From the NCBI GenBank assembly GCA_965242565.1, contig OZ251457.1, positions 1,798,001 through 1,862,000 on the forward strand: 64,000 bases of DNA. The letters are read 5' to 3'. Positions 8,150 to 17,330 of this stretch are shown here, piece after piece (the first letter of the stretch is position 1; each line of letters begins with the position of its first letter). The notes under the pieces are model-generated. The model saw only the letters and a program-made list of their open reading frames with translations, was not told the DNA's origin and made no database searches. This DNA comes from CATQGW01 sp965242565. Lineage in GTDB: Bacteria > Chloroflexota > Dehalococcoidia > Bin125. A program made the position numbers and the translations under genes.

Positions 8150-9277
8150 GTGAGTCTGCGCATCCGCGAGCTCCCGCTGGGGAGCGGCGCGCAGCCGTTC
8201 ATTGATGTGCTCCGGCGCGTCTACGACGGCGATCCGACCTGGATTCCGCCGTTGCGGCGGGTGATGCGGGAGCGGTTTGACCCGCGGCACACTCCGTTTC
8301 TGCGCTACGGCGAGGCGCAGCTGTTTCTCGCCGAGCGCGACGGGGTCGCGGTGGGGCGGATTTCGGCGCAGATCAATCCGCTGCACGATCGGAAGTGGGG
8401 CGAGCAGGCGGGCTTTTTCGGGTTTTTCGACTGCGTGGACGACTCCGAGGCGGCGGCGGCGCTGTTTGCGGCGGCGGAGGGCTGGCTGCGCGAGCGGGGC
8501 GCGGCGTTTGCGCGGGGGCCGATTTCGTTCTCGCTGAACGATGAGGCGGGCTGTCTGGTGGACGGCTTCGAGACGCCGCCGATGATCGCGATGCCACACG
8601 GGCGGCGCTGGTTCCCCGAGCTGATCGAGGCAAACGGCTACGCGAAGGTCAAGGACCTCTGGGCGTACCGCTATCCGGTGGCGTCGGCGCTGGAGGAGCG
8701 TCGGCAGCGCGCTTACGACCGCATCCACGGGATGGAGCGGGTGCGGGTGCGCCCGTTCGAGAGGCGCCGCCTGCGGCGCGATGTGCGGCTGGCGGTGGAG
8801 ATCTATAACGACGCCTGGCAGCGGAATTGGGGCGCGATTCCGATTACCGAGGAGGAGGCGGATCGGCTGGCCGGGGAGCTGGTGCTGTTCGCGGATCCGG
8901 CGCTGACGGCGATGGTGGAGATCGACGGGGAGCCGGCGGCGATGGTGATCGCGATTCCGAATCTGAATGAGTGCGCGCGGGATATCGACGGGCGGCTGTT
9001 GCCGTTCGGCTGGGCGAAAGTGTTATGGCGCTTGCGGCGCGGTCCGCGCAGCGGGCGGGTGATGCTGCTGGGGGTGCGGGAGCGGTTTCGGACGCGGGAG
9101 TTCGCGCATCTGGGGGTGATGCTGACGGCGGAGATTCACGTGCGGGGGCGGGCGCGGGGTTACGACTGGGCGGAGTTGGGCTGGGTGCTGGAGGACAACG
9201 ATTTGCTGAATTCGGCGCTGCGCCGGACGGAGGCGGAGGTGTACAAGACGTATCGGATTTATGAGAAGGGGTTGTGA
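8150..9277 (+). CDS. GNAT-like acyltransferase family protein
   Basis: This 375-residue protein resembles large uncharacterised N-acetyltransferase-fold proteins found in Chloroflexi and other phyla. Recognisable segments are DPTWIPPLR near residue 25, FLAERDGVAVGRISAQINPLHD (GNAT-like strand), and GFFGFFDCVDD. A second half carries YNDAWQRNWGAIPITEEEA and a C-terminal LGWVLEDNDLLNSALRRTEAEVYKTYRIYEK typical of the group's acyl-CoA-binding end. A GTG at 8150 begins the conserved region (VSLRIRELPLG). The open frame extends back into the RRM gene, but that part is its shadow. Substrate unknown. Confidence 0.75.
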   Translation: MSLRIRELPLGSGAQPFIDVLRRVYDGDPTWIPPLRRVMRERFDPRHTPFLRYGEAQLFLAERDGVAVGRISAQINPLHDRKWGEQAGFFGFFDCVDDSEAAAALFAAAEGWLRERGAAFARGPISFSLNDEAGCLVDGFETPPMIAMPHGRRWFPELIEANGYAKVKDLWAYRYPVASALEERRQRAYDRIHGMERVRVRPFERRRLRRDVRLAVEIYNDAWQRNWGAIPITEEEADRLAGELVLFADPALTAMVEIDGEPAAMVIAIPNLNECARDIDGRLLPFGWAKVLWRLRRGPRSGRVMLLGVRERFRTREFAHLGVMLTAEIHVRGRARGYDWAELGWVLEDNDLLNSALRRTEAEVYKTYRIYEKGL

Positions 9278-9516
9278 GGGGCACCTGCGCGCGGGCGTTG
9301 GGGGGCGGCTCGGGACCTCGGCGCTGCGAACGGGGTTGGGTTTGGGTTCCAGATCAAGTCTGGAACGACGGAATCTTGGGATGGGGGTTGGGTGCTGCTC
9401 ACGTCGAGATACCCCCGTTCGAGCCGGGGGCAGGCTCCGCGGCGAGCGCGGGTATGACGGAGGAACGGGGCGGCTGGGTATGACGGAGGGGAGGGGAGAG
9501 GCAGGCGTGTGGGCGC
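9278..9516. repeat. REP-like hairpins between convergent genes
   Basis: Family A variant at 9346-9371: the stem has changed to GTTCCAGA / TCTGGAAC, so both arms differ from the usual GCCCCAGA / TCTGGGGC and pairing is kept. A long-form family B element at 9406-9460 ends in the shared ATGACGG tail. The elements lie between the ends of convergent genes and could also end transcription. Confidence 0.75.
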
Positions 9517-12500
9517 CTAAGCGCCGCCTAGCGGGGCGGTGCTGCTGTGGGGGGTGGGGGGCTTGCGCTCGTGGGGCTGGGGCTGCGGGAACTCGGAGGC
9601 GGTGAACAGATCCGACGCCAGAATTTCCTCCAACAGACGCTCCCCCGCCGGCTCCAGCGCGACCGTGCCCTCCAGCACCCAGAGCAACTCCAGCAGCTCG
9701 TCGCCGAACTCCCAGCGCTGCGGGCGGATGTCGTCCAGCGGCGACGATTTCTTGCCGCTCGGCTCGCGCTTGCGGTAGTCCAGCCACGACTTCACCACCT
9801 GCAAGCCCGAGACTGAGTAGTTCCAGACCGCCGGCGCGACCGGCCCGAATTCGCCCTTGCCTACATGCAGCGTCCGCGTCTGCTCGTCGTAACGGAAGTC
9901 CGCCGGGTAGTCATCGTGCGGCACGGCGACGGTGCAGCGCGCCTCGCCGGGCGGCACGGCGCCGTCGTCGTCGGGCGTGCCAAACCGCTCGCCGTAGGTG
10001 TGCAAGTAGAGCAGCCGCGCCCCATGCTGCGCGGCGCGACGGAAGAGCGCGCCGTCTGTGGTGATCGGCAGCCGCGGCGGCGGCTGTTCGAGCTGATTCC
10101 AAAACCGCTCCACGTAGGCCGGCTGCGCGAGCACTGCGTAGGCGTAGGCGAACAGATCGGGCGCGGATACGGCTACGCCGTATCCGGCTTCAAGCGCCGC
10201 CAACAGCCCACCAGTCACATTCGGCTCCGTCGCCTCCGCGTCGCGCCAGAGCGGAACAACGTCCTTGCCGCCTCGACCGGAAAAGTGATGCCGATCGGGA
10301 ACGGCTGCGGTTGCGACTGCCGCTGGACCGTTGCCGACGACTTCCTTGAGTAGAGACGTCAGAAAAGTCTGCTCTGCGCTGTGGCTGTGCCACAGCGACG
10401 GCCTCATGTAGTCGCCGACACGTGAATCAGCGATCACCCAGCGTCGGTCGAACGCTCGATGTGCGTAGGAAGAGATCGGAGGTACGCTCTCGCTGTCGGT
10501 CAAGTCTGAGATGGATGTAGCGCGACTGTCGCCTGTGAGCGTCGCGTAGCGGCGGTCAATTTTGCGATCGCGAGTCTCGCGGAATGCTGCTCGGCGGTTG
10601 GTCTTGGAGCGCTTGAGCAGCCCTCGCCATCGTTCGGTCAGGAGTTCAGGCGATTCGCCGATCGGCCAAATGCGTTTCATCTCGACTCCTGTGTGCTGCC
10701 AGGGAAAAACGTCGGTTAGACGCGGCCAGGTTGCGTATGCGCCCTCGCTTGCGGGGAAGAACGGATCGGTCCAACCAGAACTGCACTCACTCCATTGGGC
10801 ATCCTCGAGTGAGTTGATCTCGCGAAGCGCCGCAAGCTTTTGCTCCCGCGAGCCAGTCAGCCGAATCTTTCGGACTACGGCCGGAAGTGCATTATCAGGT
10901 TTAGCCGTGCAGACGCCAATGGCGATAGCGACAGGAATCTGAATGTCGAAGACATTCGCCGTTTTGCGCGCGCCGATGCTGTCGCCCTCGAGATCGATGA
11001 TCCAGAGGTCGTCGAAGATCTCGCGCATCACCTTGCGCATCCCCATGAAACCAGGGCCGCGCAAGTAGGACGATGCCGTAATGAACGTGACGATGCCGCC
11101 GTTCTGAGACGAGTCGAAGACTTTCCAGAGCGCCCAACGCCAGAAGTAGACGTAGTCGTTGTTCAGATTCTTGATCTCATTAGCCTGTCCCGCCTGCCTC
11201 ACAGGCTCGATGAAAGCATCGAGGATCGGCTTCGTCTCCGCATCGTCCTCACTCTCTCCGTAGCGCACCCAGCCGCCCTTGCGTTTCTCCGTCTCGTCGC
11301 CCTGCTCGATTTGCTGGCGGTCGTAGGGCGGATTGCCGAGGCAGACCAGAATCTGCTTCTTGCCCTTGACCCGCTGCGCCTGCTTCCACTCGCGCGGGAT
11401 GCTGGGCAGCAGTTGTTGGAGGATCGGCGGCGTATCGCCCTGCTGATGCGGCGAGGCGAGCGTGTCGGTCAGGTAGACGCGCGGCGGCTGGTCCTCAACG
11501 CCCGCGGCGCGCAGGCGTTGCGCGATCCGCAGGTGCGCCACCGCGTAGGGGCCGACGAGCAGTTCAAAGGCGTAGAGCCGTTGGGCCAGGCTGCGCAGCC
11601 GCTCGGCGACCATTCCGGGGCCGCTGTACTCGCGCGTTGCCTCTTCGGCGTGCTCGATCACCGCCAGCGGATACGCGCCGGAGCCCACGGCCGGGTCGAG
11701 AATGGTGACGCCCTCTTCGGCGAAGGCGCGCGGCTTGCCGAAGCGGGTGCGCAGCAGCTCGGCGGCCAACCGCACCTGGCAGCGCACCACCTCGATCGGC
11801 GTGAAATAGACGCCGCGGCTCTTGCGCAGCTTCGGGTCGTAGGCAGCCAGGAATTGTTCGTAGAAGTAGAGCCAGGGGTCCTGCTCATCGGGGCGGCTGA
11901 GCGCGGCGGGATCGACGGCGGCGACGGCGCGTTCGATCAGGTCGATCGGGATCTGGAGTTCGGCGCGGGCGTCGGGCGAGTCGAGCAGTTTGAGCGCGTC
12001 GGCGAGCAGCGCGTGCTGCTCGCGCAATCCCTCCTCGCCCTCGAATTGGGCGAGCAGCCGCGCGTAGGTGAGGGTTTGCGCGTAGGCGTCGGCGAACTGC
12101 GCGTCGTCGGCTTCGGGGAAGAGGATGTCGCGCCAGTGCTCGGCGAGCGAGCGCAGCGGGGAGTCGTCGCCGGCGACGGCGCGCTCGACCTCGTTGCGCA
12201 GGATGCGGGCGTAGGGCGCGATGAATGCGGCCAGCTCGGGCGGGTTTCTGGGCGTGATCGGCTGCCAGCCGAGGAAGTCGACGAGCAGCTGCTCGAGCTG
12301 CGGCAGCGCGTCGGCCTCAAGTTGCGCCGCGCCGGCGGCGGCGATGTCGTCGCTGATCCGCGCGCGCGCCTTGAGCTTGCCCGCGCGGTAGAGGCTCCAC
12401 TCCGCGCCGTCGGTGTAGATCAGGTTGGGCAGCGCTTTGAAGCGCTTCCACTGGTCGGCGTTGCCGGCGGTGAATGTCTCGGGCCGCGCGCCGAGCCCGG

Positions 12501-12759
12501 GCGCTTTCAGCTCGACGTAGCCCGTCAGCAGCCCGCCGACGGTGATGCCGAGGTCGGGCCGTCCGATGTCCTCAACGCGCACTTCGGGGCGGTAGTCGAC
12601 CTTGCGGTTGGTCAGGCGTCCGAGCGCGGCGAGCAGTTCGCCGACGGGCGTTTTGAGCGGCTCTTCCGGCTGCCCGCCGATGTCCACGGCGAACTTGCCG
12701 GCGAGTTCGTCGGCGAATTGCGCTGCGGCGTCGGGGAAGTTGCGGGGCGCGTTCGGCAT
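9517..12759 (-). CDS. Single-chain restriction-methylation protein, type IIG/ISP-like
   Basis: The 1080-residue protein combines nuclease, methylase and recognition parts, so it probably both modifies and cuts DNA. The N-terminus has a PD-(D/E)XK-like pattern (DLGITV near residue 69, YVELKAPG near 83). A helical spacer leads to a gamma-class N6-adenine methyltransferase: SAM motif DPAVGSGAYPL near 354 and catalytic NPPY near 474. The C-terminal 250 residues (LFAYAYAVLAQPAYVERF, YLHTYGERF, VWNYSVSGLQVVKSWL) look like the specificity domain of LlaBIII-type ISP enzymes. Unlike LlaGI/LlaBIII (about 1,570 residues) it has no helicase motifs. No separate modification or specificity gene is nearby. 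An upstream DUF2283 gene is codirectional. Confidence 0.85.
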   Translation of the reverse strand: MPNAPRNFPDAAAQFADELAGKFAVDIGGQPEEPLKTPVGELLAALGRLTNRKVDYRPEVRVEDIGRPDLGITVGGLLTGYVELKAPGLGARPETFTAGNADQWKRFKALPNLIYTDGAEWSLYRAGKLKARARISDDIAAAGAAQLEADALPQLEQLLVDFLGWQPITPRNPPELAAFIAPYARILRNEVERAVAGDDSPLRSLAEHWRDILFPEADDAQFADAYAQTLTYARLLAQFEGEEGLREQHALLADALKLLDSPDARAELQIPIDLIERAVAAVDPAALSRPDEQDPWLYFYEQFLAAYDPKLRKSRGVYFTPIEVVRCQVRLAAELLRTRFGKPRAFAEEGVTILDPAVGSGAYPLAVIEHAEEATREYSGPGMVAERLRSLAQRLYAFELLVGPYAVAHLRIAQRLRAAGVEDQPPRVYLTDTLASPHQQGDTPPILQQLLPSIPREWKQAQRVKGKKQILVCLGNPPYDRQQIEQGDETEKRKGGWVRYGESEDDAETKPILDAFIEPVRQAGQANEIKNLNNDYVYFWRWALWKVFDSSQNGGIVTFITASSYLRGPGFMGMRKVMREIFDDLWIIDLEGDSIGARKTANVFDIQIPVAIAIGVCTAKPDNALPAVVRKIRLTGSREQKLAALREINSLEDAQWSECSSGWTDPFFPASEGAYATWPRLTDVFPWQHTGVEMKRIWPIGESPELLTERWRGLLKRSKTNRRAAFRETRDRKIDRRYATLTGDSRATSISDLTDSESVPPISSYAHRAFDRRWVIADSRVGDYMRPSLWHSHSAEQTFLTSLLKEVVGNGPAAVATAAVPDRHHFSGRGGKDVVPLWRDAEATEPNVTGGLLAALEAGYGVAVSAPDLFAYAYAVLAQPAYVERFWNQLEQPPPRLPITTDGALFRRAAQHGARLLYLHTYGERFGTPDDDGAVPPGEARCTVAVPHDDYPADFRYDEQTRTLHVGKGEFGPVAPAVWNYSVSGLQVVKSWLDYRKREPSGKKSSPLDDIRPQRWEFGDELLELLWVLEGTVALEPAGERLLEEILASDLFTASEFPQPQPHERKPPTPHSSTAPLGGA

Positions 12760-12803
12760 TGCTGCAATGTAGGGGCAGCGGCCGGTGCGATCAGTCGGTG
12801 GGA

Positions 12804-13070
12804 TCAGTCGGTGGGATCGATCACGCTGATTCGCTCGCCCAGCCCATACGCGACAAGCGCGGTGTGCAGGCGCCGATGCTCCGGCAGGCCGTCCAGGTCG
12901 ATGCCGCCGTTGATCTGGAGAAACTCCACTCCGACGATGCCGCCGGCGGCGTCGTAGTCGACCATCCGGAAGTCCCCGAACGTGCGCGTCCGATGCACGG
13001 CGGACTGGTTCAGGCGCACGTAGAGCGAGCCCGCCTCGCTGTCGACCTGCACATGGCTATTGGCGCTCAT
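12804..13070 (-). CDS. DUF2283 family protein
   Basis: A small 88-residue protein with the DUF2283 pattern: EAGSLYVRLNQSAVHRTRTFGDFRMVDYDAAGGIVGVEFL, that is, a beta-rich core in which a Tyr-Val-Arg strand is followed by an acidic turn and a GVEFL strand. Function of the family is unknown; members often sit near toxin-antitoxin or defence genes. It lies 44 bases upstream of the restriction-methylation gene on the same strand and may be co-transcribed with it. Confidence 0.75.
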   Translation of the reverse strand: MSANSHVQVDSEAGSLYVRLNQSAVHRTRTFGDFRMVDYDAAGGIVGVEFLQINGGIDLDGLPEHRRLHTALVAYGLGERISVIDPTD

Positions 13071-13509
13071 TGGGTCGCTCCTCGTTCTCGACGCTCACTC
13101 CGAGCGCCACATTGCTGTGGCGACGACGGGCGGCGTCGCGCCCGAGCCATCCCTCCGTCATTCCAGCGTAAGCTGGAATCTATACGGCGGTGGTTCGCGG
13201 CACGAGGCACCGAGCCGTCCTGCGAACGAGGGTTGGCCGGTGGTTCGGCAGCTTGGCGCTGCGGAGGTGGTTGGGTTTGGGCCCCAGATCAAGTCTGGGG
13301 CGACGGATCCTGGGGGCGCGGGAGTTGGAGGCGAGGCGAGGGTTGGGTGCTGTGCTCGTCGAGATACCCCCGTTCGAGCCGGGGGCAGGCTCCGCGGCAA
13401 GCGCGGGTATGACGGAAGTGGGGCGCGGTATGGCGGAAGTGGGGTGGGGGAGTGACGGAGGGTTGGGGCGGGAATGAGGGAGGGGGAGGGTTGAGGGTGC
13501 GTGGGGATG
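13071..13509. repeat. Composite REP-like cluster upstream of DUF2283
   Basis: The gap carries a fourth hairpin type with the same 5' tail at 13155-13180 (CCGTC then ATTCCAGC / GCTGGAAT). A family A copy lies at 13281-13306 and a long-form family B copy at 13361-13415. Between them is the recurrent spacer containing GAACGAGGGTTGGCCGGTGG. No gene seen. Confidence 0.75.
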
Positions 13510-14196
13510 TTATGTCTGCGGGTGAGCGGCGGCGGCGCGGAGGCGTTGGATTGCAGCGGCTACGGGTTCGCGGGGGTTGAAGATTGCGCTGCCGGCTACC
13601 AGCCAGGTTGCGCCGGCGGTTGCGATTTGGGCGATGGTGTGTTCGTTGACGCCGCCATCTACGGCGACGAGGGCGTCGGCGCGGCCGGCCCGATCGAGGC
13701 GGGAACGGGCGTCGCGGATTCGGTCGAGCGATTCGGGGATGAACTGTTGGCCGCCCCAGCCGGGGTTGACGCTCATGATCTGGATGCGGTCGCACTCGCG
13801 CAGGAGCGGGTCGAGCGCTGCGATGGGGGTGCCGGGGTTGAGGGTGAGGCCGGCCTGACAGCCGCGGTCGCGGATGCGCTGGAGGACGCGGTGGGGGTGA
13901 CGGGTGGACTCGACGTGGATGGTGATGCAGTTTGCGCCGGCGTCGGCGAAGGCGTCGATCTGGCGCTCGGGCTGTTCGACCATCAGGTGGGCTTCGATGG
14001 GTAGGCCGGTGATCGGCCGGATGGCCTGGAGCATTTGCGCGCCGAAGGTGATGGGGGGGACGAACGCGCCGTCCATCACGTCGAGCGAGAGGGCGTCGGC
14101 GCCGGCGGCTTCGGCTTCGCGGACCTGCTCGCCGATGCGGGTCCAGTCGGCGGCGAGGATCGAGGGAGCGATCTCGATCTTGCGGGCGGGCATCAT
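13510..14196 (-). CDS. rpe: Ribulose-phosphate 3-epimerase
   Basis: Interconverts ribulose-5-phosphate and xylulose-5-phosphate in the pentose phosphate pathway. The 228-residue TIM barrel has APSILAADW at the N-terminus and the metal-binding LDVMDGAFVPPITFG and EAHLMVE. MSVNPGWGGQQFIP, the catalytic VDGGVN and the phosphate-binding VAGSAIF follow. The start (ATGATG) overlaps the argH stop, so it is the last gene of the arginine operon. Confidence 0.95.
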   Translation of the reverse strand: MMPARKIEIAPSILAADWTRIGEQVREAEAAGADALSLDVMDGAFVPPITFGAQMLQAIRPITGLPIEAHLMVEQPERQIDAFADAGANCITIHVESTRHPHRVLQRIRDRGCQAGLTLNPGTPIAALDPLLRECDRIQIMSVNPGWGGQQFIPESLDRIRDARSRLDRAGRADALVAVDGGVNEHTIAQIATAGATWLVAGSAIFNPREPVAAAIQRLRAAAAHPQT

Positions 14197-15635
14197 TCCG
14201 CTCCGGGTTCTCCCGGAAGGGGAACGAGGCTGAGCTCTTCTTTGAACTCTTTGAGCGCCTGGCGGACCTGGCGGGGGGCGGTGCCGCCGGGCACGTTGCG
14301 GGCGGCGAGGGCGTCACGCACGGTCATGCCGACGGCGTCGCGCCCGAAGGCGGGGTGGGCGGCGCGGAGGTCGTCGAGCGAGAGTTCACGCAGGCCGCGC
14401 CCGCTCTGCTCGCAGTCACGCACGAGTTGGCCGATGACGCGGTGCGCCTCGCGGAAGGGGACGCCGGCGCGGGCCAGGTAGTCGGCGTAGTCGGTGGCGA
14501 GGATGAAGGGGTCGTCGTCGACCATGGCGCGGGCGCGCTTGCCGTCGATGGTTGCGGTGAGCACGGCGCGGGAGAGGACGTGGAGGGTGCTGAGCAGGAC
14601 GTGGGCGGTGTTGAAGAGGACGTCTTTGTCTTCCTGGAGATCGCGGTTGTAGGCGAGCGGGAGGCCTTTGAGGGTAGTGAGGATGGCGGTGAGGTTGCCG
14701 ATCACGCGGCCGGTGCGGCCGCGGGCGAGTTCGACGACGTCGGGGTTGCGCTTCTGGGGCATGATCGAGGAGCCGGTGGAGAAGGCGTCGGCGAAGCGGA
14801 GGATGGCGAATTCGCTGCTGCTCCAGAGGATCAGGTCTTCGGAGAGGCGAGAGAGATTGACCATGCAGATGGCGGCGGCGGCGATGAATTCGGCGATGTA
14901 GTCGCGGGAGGAGACGGCGTCGATGCTGTTGCGGGAGATTTCCTCGAAGCGGAGTTCCTCGGCGACCGTCTCGCGATCGAGCGGATAAGCGGCGCCGGCG
15001 AGGGCGGCGGCGCCGAGCGGCATGATGTCGGCGCGGCCGAAGGCGTCGTGGAAGCGACCGGTGTCGCGGTCGAGCATTTCGACGTAGGCCATCAGGTGAT
15101 GCGCGAGGAGGACGGGCTGGGCCCGCTGGAGGTGGGTGTAGCCGGGCATGTAGATGTCGATGTTGCGCTCGGCGACATCGATCAGGGAGATTTGCAGTGC
15201 GCGGACAGCGCCGATGGTTTGGACGAGTGCGTCGCGCACGAACATGCGGGTGTCGAGGGCGACCTGGTCGTTGCGGGAGCGGGCGGTGTGGAGGCGCCCG
15301 GCGGCGGCGGGGCCGATGATTTCGGCGAGGCGGGCTTCGATATGGGTGTGGATGTCTTCGAGTTCGGGGCGCACCTCAAGGCGGTCGGTTTCGATCTCCT
15401 GCTCGATCTGGTCGAGGCCGGCGAGGATCTGCTCGACATCGGCCGGCTCGATAATGCCGCGCTTGCCGAGCATGCGGGCGTGGGCGCGGGAGCCCTGGAT
15501 GTCGTGCCAGACGAGCAGGATGTCGGTGTCGATGGAGGCGGTGTAGTTCTGGACGAGTTCGTCCGGTTCGTCGTCAAAGCGGCCGCCCCAGAGGCGCTGG
15601 GGGTCGTCGGAGGCAGGGTCGGGAGAGTCGGTCAT
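14193..15635 (-). CDS. argH: Argininosuccinate lyase
   Basis: Last step of arginine synthesis: splits argininosuccinate into arginine and fumarate. The 480-residue protein begins with the family RLWGGRFDDEPDELVQNYTASI. It carries HTARSRNDQVALDTRM and the fumarase-superfamily signature GSSIMPQKRNPD (near residue 290) with the flexible catalytic loop. It is codirectional with argB, argD and argG and overlaps rpe. Confidence 0.97.
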   Translation of the reverse strand: MTDSPDPASDDPQRLWGGRFDDEPDELVQNYTASIDTDILLVWHDIQGSRAHARMLGKRGIIEPADVEQILAGLDQIEQEIETDRLEVRPELEDIHTHIEARLAEIIGPAAAGRLHTARSRNDQVALDTRMFVRDALVQTIGAVRALQISLIDVAERNIDIYMPGYTHLQRAQPVLLAHHLMAYVEMLDRDTGRFHDAFGRADIMPLGAAALAGAAYPLDRETVAEELRFEEISRNSIDAVSSRDYIAEFIAAAAICMVNLSRLSEDLILWSSSEFAILRFADAFSTGSSIMPQKRNPDVVELARGRTGRVIGNLTAILTTLKGLPLAYNRDLQEDKDVLFNTAHVLLSTLHVLSRAVLTATIDGKRARAMVDDDPFILATDYADYLARAGVPFREAHRVIGQLVRDCEQSGRGLRELSLDDLRAAHPAFGRDAVGMTVRDALAARNVPGGTAPRQVRQALKEFKEELSLVPLPGEPGAE

Positions 15636-15644
15636 GGGGCGCGG

Positions 15645-16010
15645 CTAGTCATTGGACGGAGCGGGCAGCGTGGGCAGGCCGGCGGCCGCAATCGTCGCAT
15701 CGATCAGCTCGTCGCTGAGCTCGCGGGCGCGGAGGGTGTAGATGGCGGGCGGCTCCGCGCCGCCGGCCATCGCGACGGGGTACCAGGCGTCGGCGATGGC
15801 GCGGAGCAGCATTTGGGCCTGGTCGTCGGAGAGTTCGCCGCAACGCGCTTCAAACGCCTGGCGGGCGTCGAGCGCGAGGTAGAGGGCGCACTCGAGCGTG
15901 GCGTGGCTCTCGCGGCGAATCTGGAAGTCCGCGGCGTCGGCGCCGTTGAGCTTGGGTACGGGGCCTTCGTACTCGATGATGATTTCGGCTGCGCCGGCGT
16001 CGGTGGTCAT
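15645..16010 (-). CDS. Hypothetical protein between argG and argH
   Basis: A 121-residue acidic protein with no family I recognise. It starts with a beta-strand-like EIIIEYEGPVPKLNGADAADFQIRRESHATLECALYLALDARQAFEARCGELSDDQ, followed by helical segments. Its position, 9 bases before argH and 36 after argG, implies co-transcription with the arginine genes. Confidence 0.65.
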   Translation of the reverse strand: MTTDAGAAEIIIEYEGPVPKLNGADAADFQIRRESHATLECALYLALDARQAFEARCGELSDDQAQMLLRAIADAWYPVAMAGGAEPPAIYTLRARELSDELIDATIAAAGLPTLPAPSND

Positions 16011-16046
16011 CCCGCGCTCACTCCACTGCTGCTCTGTTTCGTCGGC

Positions 16047-17306
16047 TCAGGCATCGGCCTGCTGGACGCCGCCGCTGCTGACCTGATGCGGTCCGCCCGG
16101 CTGCTGTAGGAGCTGCTGCTGCGCCTGCACCCGCACGGGCAGCCCCCAGATGTCGATGAAGCCGACCGCCGACTCCTGGTTGAAGGCGTCGCCCTCATCG
16201 TAGGTGGCGAGCGAATAGCGGTACAGGCTGTTGTCGCTCTGCACGCCGACCGGGGTGACCTGGCCCTTGAGCAGCTTGACCCGCACGGAGCCGGTCACGT
16301 GGCGCTGCATGGAGCGGGTCAGGGCGGCGAGGTCCTGGTGCATGGCGGTGTACCAGAGGCCGTCGTAGATCAGGTCCGCGTAGTCCTGCATCAGGCGGTG
16401 TTTGATGCGGATCTGCTGCTTGCTGAGGGTGAGCGATTCGAGCGCGATATGCGCGGCGTTGAGCACGGTGGCGGCGGGCGCTTCGTAGACCTCGCGGGAT
16501 TTGATGCCGACCAGGCGGTCCTCGATCATGTCGATCCGCCCCACGCCGTGCGCGCCGCCCAGCCCGTGCAGGCGGGTGACGAGGTCGACCGGGGACATCG
16601 CTTCGCCGTCGAGCGAGATCGGCTGGCCCCGCTCGAAGCCGATTTCGACATACTGCGGCTGATCAGGCGCGTCCTCGGGATTGATCGTCCACTCCCAGAC
16701 ATCGTTGCGCGGCTCGGCCCACGGGTCCTCCAGCGGGCCGGCTTCGACCGAGCGGCCCCAGAGGTTCTCGTCGACCGAGTACTGCTTCTCGGCGCTGACG
16801 GTGATGGGGATGTTGTGGGCGTTGGCGTAGACGATTTCGGACTGGCGGGTGGTCAGTTCCCACTCGCGTACCGGGGCGAGGATTTCGAGGTCGGGCGCGA
16901 GCGCCTGCACGGAGACGTCGAAGCGCACCTGATCGTTGCCCTTGCCGGTGCAGCCGTGGGCGACGGCGCCGGCTTCCTGCTCGCGGGCGACGTCGACGAG
17001 GGCCTTGGCGATCAGCGGGCGGGCGAGCGCGGTGGCGAGCGGGTAGCGGCCTTCGTAGAGCGCGCCGGCCATCAGCGCGGGGAAGCAGTAGGAGCGAGCG
17101 AATTCGTCGCGCAGATCGCGCATCTCGAAGCCCACTGCGCCGGCGGCGAGGGCGCGGGTCTCGAGCTCTTCGTCGGCTTCGAGGAAGCCCATGTCGACGG
17201 TGAGGCAGAAGACCTCCCAGCCGTGCTCGACCAGCCAGCGCGTGACGACGGAGGTGTCCAGGCCGCCGGAATAGGCCAGCACTACCCGCTTGGATCGGTT
17301 GGGCAC
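16047..17306 (-). CDS. argG: Argininosuccinate synthase
   Basis: Joins citrulline and aspartate using ATP. The 419-residue protein has the N-type ATP pyrophosphatase P-loop AYSGGLDTSVV (residues 10-20), the HGCTGKGNDQVRF loop near 116, and the family core SVDENLWGRS. It ends with an unusual low-complexity tail (QAQQQLLQQPGGPHQVSSGGVQQADA), about 25 residues beyond the normal end. Codirectional with argD upstream and argH downstream. Confidence 0.97.
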   Translation of the reverse strand: MPNRSKRVVLAYSGGLDTSVVTRWLVEHGWEVFCLTVDMGFLEADEELETRALAAGAVGFEMRDLRDEFARSYCFPALMAGALYEGRYPLATALARPLIAKALVDVAREQEAGAVAHGCTGKGNDQVRFDVSVQALAPDLEILAPVREWELTTRQSEIVYANAHNIPITVSAEKQYSVDENLWGRSVEAGPLEDPWAEPRNDVWEWTINPEDAPDQPQYVEIGFERGQPISLDGEAMSPVDLVTRLHGLGGAHGVGRIDMIEDRLVGIKSREVYEAPAATVLNAAHIALESLTLSKQQIRIKHRLMQDYADLIYDGLWYTAMHQDLAALTRSMQRHVTGSVRVKLLKGQVTPVGVQSDNSLYRYSLATYDEGDAFNQESAVGFIDIWGLPVRVQAQQQLLQQPGGPHQVSSGGVQQADA

Positions 17307-17330
17307 GACGACTCCTTCACGGTGAGCGCG

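Noticed and set aside
9406..9460. tRNA gene (T-arm-like segment)
   Set aside because: Only a T-arm-like hairpin is present; no acceptor, D or anticodon arms can be built around it, and the same unit recurs in other intergenic copies.
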